This document shows positions 1 to 8,363 of a stretch of DNA of 64,000 nt, piece by piece. Both the position numbers and the translations under genes were made by a program. The notes under the pieces are model-generated. The model saw only the letters and a list, made by a program, of their open reading frames with translations, ran no database searches and was not told where the DNA came from. The DNA comes from Bog-473 sp963840245 (GTDB taxonomy: Bacteria; Actinomycetota; Acidimicrobiia; Acidimicrobiales; RAAP-2): positions 93,292-157,291 of the forward strand of contig CAWIYI010000020.1 in NCBI GenBank assembly GCA_963840245.1, given 5' to 3'. Numbering within the stretch: position 1 is the stretch's first letter; each line of letters starts with the position of its first letter.

Positions 1-757
1 ATCATCTGGGGGACGGTGGTCTCCTCCGCTCATCGCCATCGTCATCGCCGTGCCGCTCTCCATCGGCGCCGCCTTCGCGCTGACCGAGCGGATGCCCACG
101 TGGATCTCGAAGCCGCTGGGCTTCACCATTGAGATCCTGGCCGGCATCCCGAGCGTGGTCATCGGTCTGTGGGGCATCCTCACCTTCGGCCCGTGGCTGG
201 CCAAGAACGTCTTCCCGGCCATCGCCAACAACGTGCCCGACGTCCCGGTTCTGCGCTACTTCCGGAACCCGACCGGCACCGGGGAAGGCCTCCTGGCGGC
301 GGGCATCGTGCTCGCCCTCATGATCGTCCCCATCATCGCCTCGACCACCCGCGACCTGTTCCAGCAGGTCCCCCCGCTCCCCAAGGAGGGGGCGTCCGCG
401 CTCGGCATGACCGACTGGGAGGTGGCGAACAAGGTGACGCTCCCGTGGGTGCGCTCCGGCATCATCGGCGCCACCGTGCTCGGCCTCGGGCGGGCGCTGG
501 GCGAGACCATCGCCATCGCCATGATCGGCGGTGCCTCGCTGCACATCCCGCCGACGATCTACCTCCCCTTCACCACGGTGGCGGCCACCATCCTCACCCA
601 GCTCGACGGCGCCCTCACCGACGGCACGGGCTTCGCCGTGGCCACCCTGGCCGAGCTGGCCCTCGTGCTGGCCGTCATCTCGGTCGGGGTCAACCTGCTC
701 GCCCGCATGATCATCAGGCGGACAGGGCGCGTGGGCGCTCCGGTCGGGGGCGCCTGA
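1..757 (+). CDS. pstC: Phosphate ABC transporter permease PstC (5'-truncated, frameshifted)
   Basis: Inner-membrane permease subunit of the high-affinity phosphate importer PstSCAB. The gene begins before the window. Frame 1 opens with IIWGTVVSS and continues in frame 2 as LIAIVIAVPLSIGAAF, so one extra base lies near position 28 (tcctcc-g-ctcatcgcc). The remainder shows hydrophobic transmembrane segments and the BPD_transp_1 signature loop (EGASALGMTDWEVANKV), which contacts the ATPase PstB. The final segments end in LLARMIIRR. The stop at 755-757 overlaps the ATG of pstA. The family is certain; the frameshift is probably a sequence error. Confidence 0.93.
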   Translation, partial: SSGGRWSPPLIAIVIAVPLSIGAAFALTERMPTWISKPLGFTIEILAGIPSVVIGLWGILTFGPWLAKNVFPAIANNVPDVPVLRYFRNPTGTGEGLLAAGIVLALMIVPIIASTTRDLFQQVPPLPKEGASALGMTDWEVANKVTLPWVRSGIIGATVLGLGRALGETIAIAMIGGASLHIPPTIYLPFTTVAATILTQLDGALTDGTGFAVATLAELALVLAVISVGVNLLARMIIRRTGRVGAPVGGA

Positions 758-1897
758 TGGCGTCCACCACGCTGGCCGGCGGGCCCGCCACCCGCCGCCG
801 CCGCGTTTCGACCGTCACGTGGCAGGCTCCTCACCTACCTGGCGCTGGTGCTGATCATGGCCCCGGCCGCCTGGCTGCTGCTGGGCGTCCTCACGAGGGC
901 CTGGTCGCACTGGCAGTGGAGCGTCCTGTGGACCCAGCTCACCCCCACCGGGGGCGGCCTGCGGGACCAGATTCTGGGCACCTTGATCCTCATGGTGGGC
1001 GTCTTCATCATCGCCGGCACCATCGGCGTGCTGGCCGGCATCCACCTGGCCGAGTTCACCCAGCCGAAGAAGATCGGCGGCCGGCTCAGCGGCCCGCTCC
1101 GCACCGCCTCGGACATCCTGTCGGGCTTTCCCTCCATCGTGCTCGGCTACGTGGGCTACGTAGCGCTCGTCGTCGGGCTCCACTGGGGCTTCTCGCTGGC
1201 CTCGGCGCTCATCATCCTCTCCATCATGGTGATCCCCTACATCGCCAAGACCACCGAGAACTCGCTGCGCCAGGTGCCGACGGGCTACCGGGAGGGCGCG
1301 GCCGCCCTGGGCATGTCGGCCGGCTACGGCCTGCGCAAGGTCGTGCTGAAGAGCGCCCTGCCCGGCATCGCCACCGGGCTGCTCCTGGCCCTGGCCATCG
1401 CCTGTGGCGAGACGGCGCCCCTCATCTACACGGCCGGGTTCTCCAACACGCTGCCGCACTCGCTGACCCACGCGCAGTTCCCCTACCTCACCTACGTGGT
1501 GTTCACGTACTACAACGACCCGTCGGTGCAGAAGCACTACATCTCGTACGACGCCGCGCTCATCCTGATCGTCATCGTCCTCCTCCTGCTGGTGTCGAGC
1601 CGCATCGTCGTGGCCCGCACCCAGCGCCACTCCGAGAGCGCCCCCCAGGGGGGGCGTGGGTTCTTCACCCGCTTTCGCAGCGTGACCAACGCCCTCCCCC
1701 ACGGCGCCCGCCGGCGTCACACCGGAGGAGGTGCCGGGGCAGGAACCCGATCTCGGCACCTTTCCGTCGCATTAGCCGCCACGCTCTGCCTCCCACGACC
1801 CGGCGGTGGGCCCACGGGTTTCTGCCGTCCGGCGCCACCTTCTAAGGTGGCGCGGAGCTGGCGCACCACCCGAGCGGCGAGGAGGACCGAGCGTTGA
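757..1897 (+). CDS. pstA: Phosphate ABC transporter permease PstA (frameshifted)
   Basis: Second membrane permease of the Pst phosphate importer. The natural start is the ATG at 757, which overlaps the pstC stop (ATGA-type overlap). That frame (MASTTLAGG...) must shift once near 820 to reach the conserved RLLTYLALVLIM first membrane segment. The permease loop EGAAALGMSAGYGLRKVVL and the last helix (LILIVIVLLLLVSSRIVV) follow. The open frame then runs on as a proline/arginine-rich tail to 1897, which is not PstA-like. A second +1 shift in the C/G run at 1641-1654 would end the gene at 1685, giving about 308 residues, normal for PstA. No pstB follows within the window. Confidence 0.9.
1832..1853 (+). 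terminator. Perfect hairpin after pstA
   Basis: A perfect 10-bp inverted repeat (gcgccacctt / aaggtggcgc) with a 2-base loop sits between the conserved end of PstA and the next gene. There is no T-run, so it is only terminator-like. Its position inside the extended pstA frame supports a real pstA stop near 1685. Confidence 0.4.
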
Positions 1898-2460
1898 GCG
1901 CAGGACCTGAATGGGGCCCCCTGGCCCGGCTGGCGGGAGTGTGGGAAGGCGAGCAGGGCGACGACGTTGCGTACGGGAACGAGGAGGGGAGGATCGGCCT
2001 CACCCCGTACCGCGAGCACATCGATTTCAAGCCGTTCGGTCCGGTGGAGAACCGGAGCCAGGTGCTCTACGGGCTCGACTACCGGAGGGCGGCCTGGCGG
2101 GGCACCGAGGAGAATCCGTCTCAGACCGAGGTCGGGTACTGGCTCTGGGACGCCCGTGACAACGAGGTGGTCCGCTGCATCCTCGTCCCGCGGGGCTCCG
2201 CCATCGTGGCGGGCGCCACGGTGGCGGCTGAGGCAACCACCTACAGCCTGGAGGCGAATGTCGGCAGCCAGACCTACGGCATTCTGTCGAACAACTGGCT
2301 GGACAAGAACGCCCGAGCCATCCGGTACGAGGTGACCGTCGACACCGGCGTCGACGGCGAGTTCACCTACTCGGAGACGACGGTGTTCCACCACGCCGGG
2401 ACGCCCGAACAGGTCGTCCACACCGACCGCAACACGCTGAAGCGGATCGCCGACGCCTAG
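1894..2460 (+). CDS. Nitrobindin-like heme-binding beta-barrel protein
   Basis: A 188-residue soluble protein starting at TTG 1894, with a purine-rich gaggagg about 10 bases upstream. The N-terminus GPLARLAGVWEGEQG matches the GxWxGxG opening strand of the nitrobindin/THAP4 (DUF1794, FABP-like) family. Members bind ferric heme in a 10-stranded barrel through a late histidine; candidates here lie in TVFHHAGTPEQ. The known family role is heme binding with NO or peroxynitrite chemistry. The physiological role in this organism is not shown by the context. It could also be a fatty-acid-binding-like barrel. Confidence 0.75.
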   Translation: MSAGPEWGPLARLAGVWEGEQGDDVAYGNEEGRIGLTPYREHIDFKPFGPVENRSQVLYGLDYRRAAWRGTEENPSQTEVGYWLWDARDNEVVRCILVPRGSAIVAGATVAAEATTYSLEANVGSQTYGILSNNWLDKNARAIRYEVTVDTGVDGEFTYSETTVFHHAGTPEQVVHTDRNTLKRIADA

Positions 2461-2525
2461 GGCGGACCTGTAGGGTCGGCACCGGCGGGGCCCGGCGGAC
2501 GCCTGAGGCCCCCGGGGAGGCAGTC

Positions 2526-3746
2526 ATGTTCGAGTGGTCCGAAGAGCAACTGGCGATCCGCGACGCCGTACGGCGGTTCGTCGACGAAGAGGTCAAGCCG
2601 AACGTCGACGACCTCGAGCACGGTGACACGCCGCCGTACGAGGTGATCCGCAAGCTGTACCGGACCTTCGGCCTCGACGCCCTGGCCCGCGATTCCTTCA
2701 AGCGGGCGCTCGAGCGCAAGACGTCGGGCGCGGCCCCGTCCGAGCGCTCCGAGGGCGGCGGCAACGCGGCCATGACGCTCATCCCGATCATCGAGCTGTG
2801 CCACTACTGCCCGGGCATCGTGACGGCCCTCGGGGTCAGCACCGGCCTGGCCGGCGGCACCATCATGAAGGGAGGCACCCCAGCCCAGATGGAACGCTGG
2901 GGCCTTGACCTCATGACGCTGGACAAGGTCGGGGCCTGGGCCATCACCGAGCCCGACTCGGGTTCCGACGCCCTCGGCGGCATGAAGTCATCCGCCCTAC
3001 GGGACGGCGAGGAGTACGTGCTCAACGGCAACAAGACGTTCATCACCAACGGCCCGTACGCCGACACGATCGTCTTCTACGCCAAGCTCGACGACGGCAC
3101 TGAGACGGCGCTGCGCTCGCGCCCCGTCCTCACCTTCATCCTCGACCGCGGCATGCCCGGTCTCGAGCAGTCCAAACCGTTCCGCAAAATGGGACTGCAC
3201 TCGTCGCCGACAGGCGAGCTGTTCCTCACGGACGTGCGCGTGGGCAAGGACCGCCTCCTCGGCGAGAGCGAGGGCAAGGGTGGGAGCGAAGGTCGCGACA
3301 GCGCCAAGGGGAACTTCGTCACCGAGCGGGCCGGGGTGGCCGCCATGTCGCTCGGCCTCATCGAAGAGTGCCTGAAGCTGTCGGTGCAGTACGCCAAGGA
3401 CCGTCTCCTGTGGGAACGGCCCATCGCAGAGTTCCAGCTCATTCAGCTGAAGCTGGCCCGCATGGAGATCGCCCGCCTCAACGTGGAGAACCTCGTGTTC
3501 CGCCACATCGAGATGAGCTCGGCCGGCAAGAGCCTCACCCTGGCCGAGGCCTCGGCCATGAAGCTCTACTCGGCCCAAGCCGCCTCGGAGGTCGCCATGG
3601 AGGCGGTCCAGCTCTTCGGCGGCAACGGGTACATGTCCGAGTTCCGGGTGGAGCAGCTGGCGCGCGACGCCAAGGTCTTCCAGATCTACGCGGGCACCGA
3701 CGAGATCCAGGTGACGCACATCGCCCGCGACCTCCTCGGCCGTTGA
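2526..3746 (+). CDS. Acyl-CoA dehydrogenase family protein
   Basis: A 406-residue flavoprotein with full family architecture: an alpha-helical N-domain (FEWSEEQLAIRDAVRRFVDEE), a middle beta-domain with the FAD/substrate signature WAITEPDSGSDA and GNKTFITNGPYAD, and a C-terminal helical domain ending in QIYAGTDEIQVTHIARDLLG. It catalyses alpha,beta-dehydrogenation of an acyl-CoA thioester with electrons passed to ETF. Which acyl chain cannot be read from sequence. It starts at ATG 2526 after gggagg and is followed 1 base later by the M20 hydrolase, so the catabolic genes here are probably co-transcribed. Confidence 0.92.
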   Translation: MFEWSEEQLAIRDAVRRFVDEEVKPNVDDLEHGDTPPYEVIRKLYRTFGLDALARDSFKRALERKTSGAAPSERSEGGGNAAMTLIPIIELCHYCPGIVTALGVSTGLAGGTIMKGGTPAQMERWGLDLMTLDKVGAWAITEPDSGSDALGGMKSSALRDGEEYVLNGNKTFITNGPYADTIVFYAKLDDGTETALRSRPVLTFILDRGMPGLEQSKPFRKMGLHSSPTGELFLTDVRVGKDRLLGESEGKGGSEGRDSAKGNFVTERAGVAAMSLGLIEECLKLSVQYAKDRLLWERPIAEFQLIQLKLARMEIARLNVENLVFRHIEMSSAGKSLTLAEASAMKLYSAQAASEVAMEAVQLFGGNGYMSEFRVEQLARDAKVFQIYAGTDEIQVTHIARDLLGR

Positions 3747-3747
3747 C

Positions 3748-4927
3748 GTGAGCGAGCTCTTCGGTGCGGCCCCGGCCGACACCGTGTTCGACGACATGGT
3801 CGACCTGCGGCACGTGTTGCACCGCCGGCCCGAGCTGGCGTTCGCCGAGCACGACACCACGGCGCTGATCCGCGACCACATGGCCTCGCTCGGCATTGAC
3901 GAGGCGATCAGAGTGACCGAGACCGGCGGCATCTTCGCCATGGAGGGCGGTCGGCCCGGGCGCAGCGTCGTCCTTCGGGGCGACATCGACGGGCTGCCGG
4001 TGCAAGAGGACGAGGCGCGGGTCGTCCACTCGGAGATCGAGGGTGTCATGCACGCCTGCGGGCACGACGTCCACGTGGCCTCCATGCTCGGAGCGGCCTC
4101 ACTCCTCGCGGCGCGGCGGGAGGACCTGCCGGGCCGCTACGTCTTCTTGTTCCAGCCGGCCGAGGAGGCGATGTGCGGGGCCAAGGCCATGCTCGACCGG
4201 GGCGCGCTGACCGCCATGGAAGGGGCGCGCCTCGTCGGCTTCCACGTCACCTCCCAGGCACCCTCGGGCTTCATCGCGCTGCGGTCGGGCATCGCCATGT
4301 CCGAGGCCAATTCCTTCCGCATCACGATCAGCGGGCCAGGGCGGCACGGCGCCATGCCCTCGGCCCACGGCGACGTCATCCGGGCGACGGCCGAGCTGGT
4401 CAGCCGGCTGGGCGAGGCCGCATCGGGCCTGCACTACGAAGGCACCGACTGCGTCTGCAGCGCGGGCACGATCAACGCGGGCACCGCCGTCGAACGTGGT
4501 GCCCACCTCGGCCCGGGTGACCGGGACGCTGCGCACCTTCACCGAGGCCCAGCATCAAGAGGCCCTGGCCCGACTGCAGGGCCTGTGCGACGCCGTCGGC
4601 GACGACCAGGGCGTGCACGTCGAGCTCGAGGTGCCCGAGCACACGCGTGCCGTCGTGAACGACGAGACGGCCACGGCGGTGGTGGAGGCGGAGGCGAGCG
4701 TGGTCATCGGCCCCGACCAGGTCTTCCGCATGCCGCCGGCCGCTCCCAGCGACGACGTGAGCGAGTTCCTGCACCACCTGCCCGGCTGTTATTTCTTCGT
4801 CGGCGGCGCGGCGGCCGACGGCTCGAGCGGCAATCACCACAGCCCCTCCTTCCTGGTCGAGGACGAGTCGCTGCGCGTCGGCACCGCCGTTCTCGTGCGG
4901 AGCGCGCTGGCATTGGCCGCCCCGTGA
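3748..4927 (+). CDS. M20D family amidohydrolase (frameshifted)
   Basis: Metal-dependent amidohydrolase of the hippurate/IAA-amino acid/N-acyl-amino acid hydrolase type. It starts at GTG 3748. Visible signatures are LHRRPEL, RGDIDGLPV, the metal-binding HACGHD (C104, H106), FQPAEE (E139/E140) and GFHV. After NAGTAV the frame shifts by one extra base near 4490 (gtc-g-aacgtggtg) and continues as NVVPTSARVTGTLRTF to the C-terminal HHSPSF metal ligand, ending at 4927. The repaired product is about 392 residues, normal for the family. It hydrolyses an amide bond of an N-acyl amino acid or similar; the substrate is unknown. Confidence 0.88.
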
Positions 4928-4949
4928 GCCCGCCGGGCACAATGGACCG

Positions 4950-5723
4950 ATGACCGCATCGAACCTCTTCGACATCGCCGGGAAGACGGCACTCGTCACC
5001 GGCGGAAGCCGTGGCATCGGCAAGATGATCGCCGAGGGCTTCGTCGATGCCGGCGTGAAGGTCTACATCTCGTCGCGCAAAGCGGACGTCCTCGAGGAGG
5101 TGGCCGCCGAGCTGTCGGCCAAGGGGACCTGCGTCGCCCTTCAGGCCGACCTGTCGACCGAGGACGAATGCCGGCGTCTGGCTGACGAAGTGGCGGGGCG
5201 CGAGGGCGCGCTCGACATCTTGGTGAACAACGCCGGCGCCACCTGGGGCACGCCGCTGGCGGACTTCGACGAGGCCGCCTTCGAGCGCGTGCTCGCCCTC
5301 AACGTCAAGGGCGTCTTCCACCTGACCAAGTTCCTCGTCCCGCTGCTCGAAAAGGCGGGGACGGTCGACGAGCCCTCCCGGGTCATCAACATCGGGTCGA
5401 TCGACGGGATCGGGGTGCCTGCCCTCGAGACGTACTCCTACTCTGCCTCCAAGGCCGCCGTGCATCAGCTGACCCGCCACCTGGCCAAGCGCCTGGCGCC
5501 GCTCGTCACCGTCAACGCCATTGCACCGGGGCCTTTCGAGTCCAAGATGATGGCGGCCACGCTGGAGGCCTTCGGTGCCCAGATCGCCGCCAGCGCGCCG
5601 CTCAAGCGCATCGGCCGGCCCGACGACATGGCCGGCGCCGCCATCTACCTCTCGTCGCGAGCGGGGGCGTACCTGACCGGCGCCATCATCCCGGTGGACG
5701 GGGGGATCGCCACCACCCGTTAG
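4950..5723 (+). CDS. SDR family oxidoreductase
   Basis: A 257-residue classical short-chain dehydrogenase/reductase. The Rossmann signature TGGSRGIG lies near residue 17, NNAG near 92, and the catalytic Ser (NIGSIDG) and Y-x3-K (YSASK) near 145-165. The C-terminus PVDGGIATT is typical of the 3-oxoacyl-ACP-reductase-like subgroup. It reduces a keto group or oxidises an alcohol using NAD(P)H. It lies 22 bases after the amidohydrolase on the same strand. The substrate is undetermined; fatty-acyl or steroid-like ketones are possible given the neighbouring acyl-CoA dehydrogenase. Confidence 0.92.
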   Translation: MTASNLFDIAGKTALVTGGSRGIGKMIAEGFVDAGVKVYISSRKADVLEEVAAELSAKGTCVALQADLSTEDECRRLADEVAGREGALDILVNNAGATWGTPLADFDEAAFERVLALNVKGVFHLTKFLVPLLEKAGTVDEPSRVINIGSIDGIGVPALETYSYSASKAAVHQLTRHLAKRLAPLVTVNAIAPGPFESKMMAATLEAFGAQIAASAPLKRIGRPDDMAGAAIYLSSRAGAYLTGAIIPVDGGIATTR

Positions 5724-5793
5724 CCCGTTCACGCTTCAGTCCGCTCGCCCGTGGCAACCTCGCCATGGGCTCTCGATACAGGGGGTACACACC

Positions 5794-6505
5794 GTGTTGC
5801 TGCTGCACCAGGTCCACCGCGTCGCCGGCGCCGAGGAGGACGCCTTCGACGACGCCTTCCGCGACGAGTATCTCCCGGCGCTGGCCAAGTCGGACGGGAG
5901 CAGGCTGCTCTGGTACCTGCGCCTGGCCCACGGCAGCGGGCAGGCCTACACGGTGGTCTCCATCACCGGCTGCCGCGACGCCACGGCGTGGGAGGAGCTG
6001 GCCGAGCGCGTGCGCGGGAGGTGACCTCGCGGCATGGTCGGCCAAGGTCGACGCCATGCGCCACTCCAGCGAGGCCAAGGTGATGCAGCCCGTGCCCTGG
6101 TCCCCGCTGCAGGAGATCGACCTCGCCACCGTGCCGGTGAACGGCGAGACTCACAAGAACTCGCTGTTCATGGAGGACACCGCCTGGCCCTACGCCGGCG
6201 GGCTCGAGGCCTACCTCCAGAAGGCGGGCACGCTCTACGACCACACGCTGAGCAGCCAGAAGGAGGAGGGCACGGGCATGATCGAGCTCGAGGCCGCCTT
6301 CCAGCCCGTCTACGGGACCCACATGACGACCGAGGTGATCCTCTGGCAGCGCGTGGTCAACACGAAGGCCGTCATGTGGATGCTGGGCCACGACCTCCCG
6401 CCCGAGGCGTCGGCGCCGGGGACATGGCTGCACGACGCCCTCGAAGTGCGCGACCGTTGGGAGAGCCGCCTGCTGCGCAGCGCCGCATGGTCGCCGCTGT
6501 ATTGA
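5794..6505 (+). CDS. NIPSNAP-like dimeric alpha/beta-barrel protein (frameshifted)
   Basis: Begins at GTG 5794 with LLLHQVHRVAGAEEDAF, a ferredoxin-like first strand typical of dimeric alpha/beta-barrel (NIPSNAP/EthD/ABM) proteins. The first frame stops at 6024, but one extra base near 6016 (cgcggg-a-ggtgac) joins it to a continuous second half (GDLAAWSAKVDAMRHSS...) ending at 6505. The repaired product is about 236 residues with two similar halves, each starting with a short hydrophobic strand. Members are often accessory proteins of catabolic clusters; no catalytic motif is visible. The assignment to NIPSNAP is a fold-level guess. Confidence 0.6.
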
Positions 6506-6521
6506 GCCCAGGGGCCGGTCG

Positions 6522-6944
6522 ATGAGCGACGAGCAGTCCGGTGCCCTCGACGCCTTCGACCTCACCCGCACCTTCGTCCACCTGGGCCGGGATTCCACCG
6601 CGACCCCGCTGCCCGACTTCGAGTGGTCTGCGGAGCACGTCGAGGCCTATCGCCGCAGGTTCGCCTCCGACGGGAAGGAGGGGCGGCTGGTCTGCATCAT
6701 CGCCCAGGACGCGACATGGGACGGCTGGGAACGCCACCCGGCCGGGGAAGAGGTCGTCGTCCTGCTCTCAGGTCGCGTCGACATCGTGCAGGAGCTCGAC
6801 GGCACCGACCACGTCGTCGAGCTGCGACCGGGCGAGGCCATGGTCAATCCTGCGAACGTGTGGCACACGGCCCGGGTCCACGAGCCAGGTTCGGCGCTCT
6901 TCATCACGCCCGGCGACGGCACGGAGCATCGCCCGCTCGCCTGA
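6522..6944 (+). CDS. Cupin-domain protein
   Basis: A 140-residue single-domain cupin. A small beta-barrel is recognisable from RHPAGEEVVVLLSGRVDIVQ, where the usual first-motif histidines are partly replaced, and from the second motif LRPGEAMVNPANVWHTARVHEPG, which contains the conserved histidine. Such proteins bind a metal or small ligand or act as isomerases or dioxygenases; the function is undefined here. It starts at ATG 6522, 16 bases after the barrel protein, and closes the plus-strand catabolic run that began at 2526. Confidence 0.78.
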   Translation: MSDEQSGALDAFDLTRTFVHLGRDSTATPLPDFEWSAEHVEAYRRRFASDGKEGRLVCIIAQDATWDGWERHPAGEEVVVLLSGRVDIVQELDGTDHVVELRPGEAMVNPANVWHTARVHEPGSALFITPGDGTEHRPLA

Positions 6945-6947
6945 GCC

Positions 6948-7841
6948 TCAACGAACAGGTGCCAGGTCGTGCGGGCCTTGGGGCGGGTATCCCCCGGCGT
7001 CCCGTATCGCCTGGCCCCACGGGACGAGAAGGGCGAGCAACTCGTCGAACGAGTCACCGAGGGCATGGACGATGACGTCGCACTGGGCGTCGGTCGCCAC
7101 CTCGACCGACTCGCGCAACGCTCGCCCCTCGGCCGTGAACGCGCCCTCGGCGACCAGGCCCCGATCCGCCAGCCGGGCCTCCGCCGCATCGAGCTGATCG
7201 GCCGACCACGCACGCGTCCGGATGTAACTCCGCATCGGGAGGCCCCAGTAGAGCTCGGTGAGCAGTCCGACCTCGGTCGCGTCGAGGCCGGCCGATGTCC
7301 AGGCCGCCGTGTGGGCGTCGCCCCGGTACTCACGCAACAGGTCCGCGAGACGCCACATGTCGCCCATCGGGTCCCCGGGCAGTCCGGCGCTCAGGAGGCC
7401 GGCGAAGAGCGGCTTGCCCTCGGGACGCAGCGGCGCCACCGCCGCGGCCAACAGCTCCGTCGCGCGCTCCAGACCGGCAGGTTCGGTGCCGAGGACCCGC
7501 ACCAACTGGCCGACCGCACCACGGGTACGCGCCGCACAGACGGTGGCCGCGTCCACCTTGGTCCAGCCGAACTCGACCGCCGGCACCACCGCGTCGGGGT
7601 TGAAGACCGCGAACGCGGCGGCGACCACCTCGCCGGGCACCTGACCCATCACAGAACCACGGCTCGTGAAGTAGGCCGGCCCGTCGGGGAGCTGCACGCC
7701 ACCGGGGAGCGACCCCGGGCTGGGCGAGAAGCCGAGCTCGGCGTAGGCCGCGTGGCATTCGGGGGAGAAGTACACCTGGCCGGCGACGGGCTCCAGCGCC
7801 ATGGCCAGCTTTCTTGTCGAGGAACTGCGCAACCGGGTCAC
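6948..7841 (-). CDS. SCO6745-family protein
   Basis: An all-alpha protein of about 297 residues. The stretch LAMALEPVAGQVYFSPECHAAYAELGF matches the N-terminal signature (EPVHxxxYF.PE) of the actinobacterial SCO6745 family, which is often annotated as helix-turn-helix-like but is uncharacterised. The GTG at 7841 is preferred because the family signature begins only about 12 residues downstream; an ATG at 7802 would cut it. It is convergent with the cupin gene (3-base gap) and divergent from the PH-domain gene at 7884, so a shared promoter occupies the 42-base gap. The C-terminal half (DATEVGLLTELYWGLPMRSY) resembles a winged-helix segment. Confidence 0.72.
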   Translation of the reverse strand: MTRLRSSSTRKLAMALEPVAGQVYFSPECHAAYAELGFSPSPGSLPGGVQLPDGPAYFTSRGSVMGQVPGEVVAAAFAVFNPDAVVPAVEFGWTKVDAATVCAARTRGAVGQLVRVLGTEPAGLERATELLAAAVAPLRPEGKPLFAGLLSAGLPGDPMGDMWRLADLLREYRGDAHTAAWTSAGLDATEVGLLTELYWGLPMRSYIRTRAWSADQLDAAEARLADRGLVAEGAFTAEGRALRESVEVATDAQCDVIVHALGDSFDELLALLVPWGQAIRDAGGYPPQGPHDLAPVR

Positions 7842-7883
7842 ATTTGCCACCCTAGGTCGGGGCGTTCCCTTAACGTCGTATCC

Positions 7884-8363
7884 GTGACGACGGGGGGCGA
7901 ACAGCTCTGGCTCCACCCTTCCCCGGGCCTGTGGCGGATGCGGCGGGCCGAGGTGGTGACGATCTCGGTGGTGCTCGCGGCGTTCTTCGGGCTGGTCTTC
8001 GTGGCCGCCGTCAGCCTGTTGGCCGGGCTCATCAGCGTCGTGGTGGTGGTGGCACTGGGCGCGACGCTTTCATGGTTCCTGCGCCGTCGCTTCCGGGCCT
8101 GGCGCTACCAGGAGCGCAACGAGGACCTCATCGTCGCCCGCGGGGTCATGGTGCAACGGCTCTCCGTCGTGCCCTACGGAAGGATGCAGTTCGTCGAAGT
8201 CACGGCCGGACCGGTCGAGCGCCTCTTCCAGCTGTCGACGGTCAAACTCCACACGGCGGCGGCGGCCAGCGACGCCCGCATCCCCGGGCTCGAGCGGGCC
8301 GAGGCGGCGCGCCTCCGCGACCGGCTCACCGAGCTGGGCGAGTCGATGGCGGCGGGGATGTGA
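7884..8363 (+). CDS. PH domain-containing membrane protein (YdbS-like)
   Basis: A 159-residue protein starting at GTG 7884. Two adjacent transmembrane helices (VVTISVVLAAFFGLVFVAA and GLISVVVVVALGATLSWFL) are followed by a bacterial PH (bPH2) domain with the characteristic RGVMVQRLSVVPYGRMQFVEVTAGPVERLFQLSTV pattern. Families of this type (B. subtilis YdbS/YdbT) are membrane proteins linked to resistance to membrane-active agents; the mechanism is unknown. Its TGA overlaps the GTG of the next gene by 4 bases, indicating a translationally coupled pair. Confidence 0.85.
   Translation: MTTGGEQLWLHPSPGLWRMRRAEVVTISVVLAAFFGLVFVAAVSLLAGLISVVVVVALGATLSWFLRRRFRAWRYQERNEDLIVARGVMVQRLSVVPYGRMQFVEVTAGPVERLFQLSTVKLHTAAAASDARIPGLERAEAARLRDRLTELGESMAAGM

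Noticed and set aside
169..1845. A 558-codon open frame covering pstC and pstA in another frame
   Set aside because: Arg/His/Pro-rich shadow; high GC keeps wrong frames open. Conserved permease motifs lie in the other frames.
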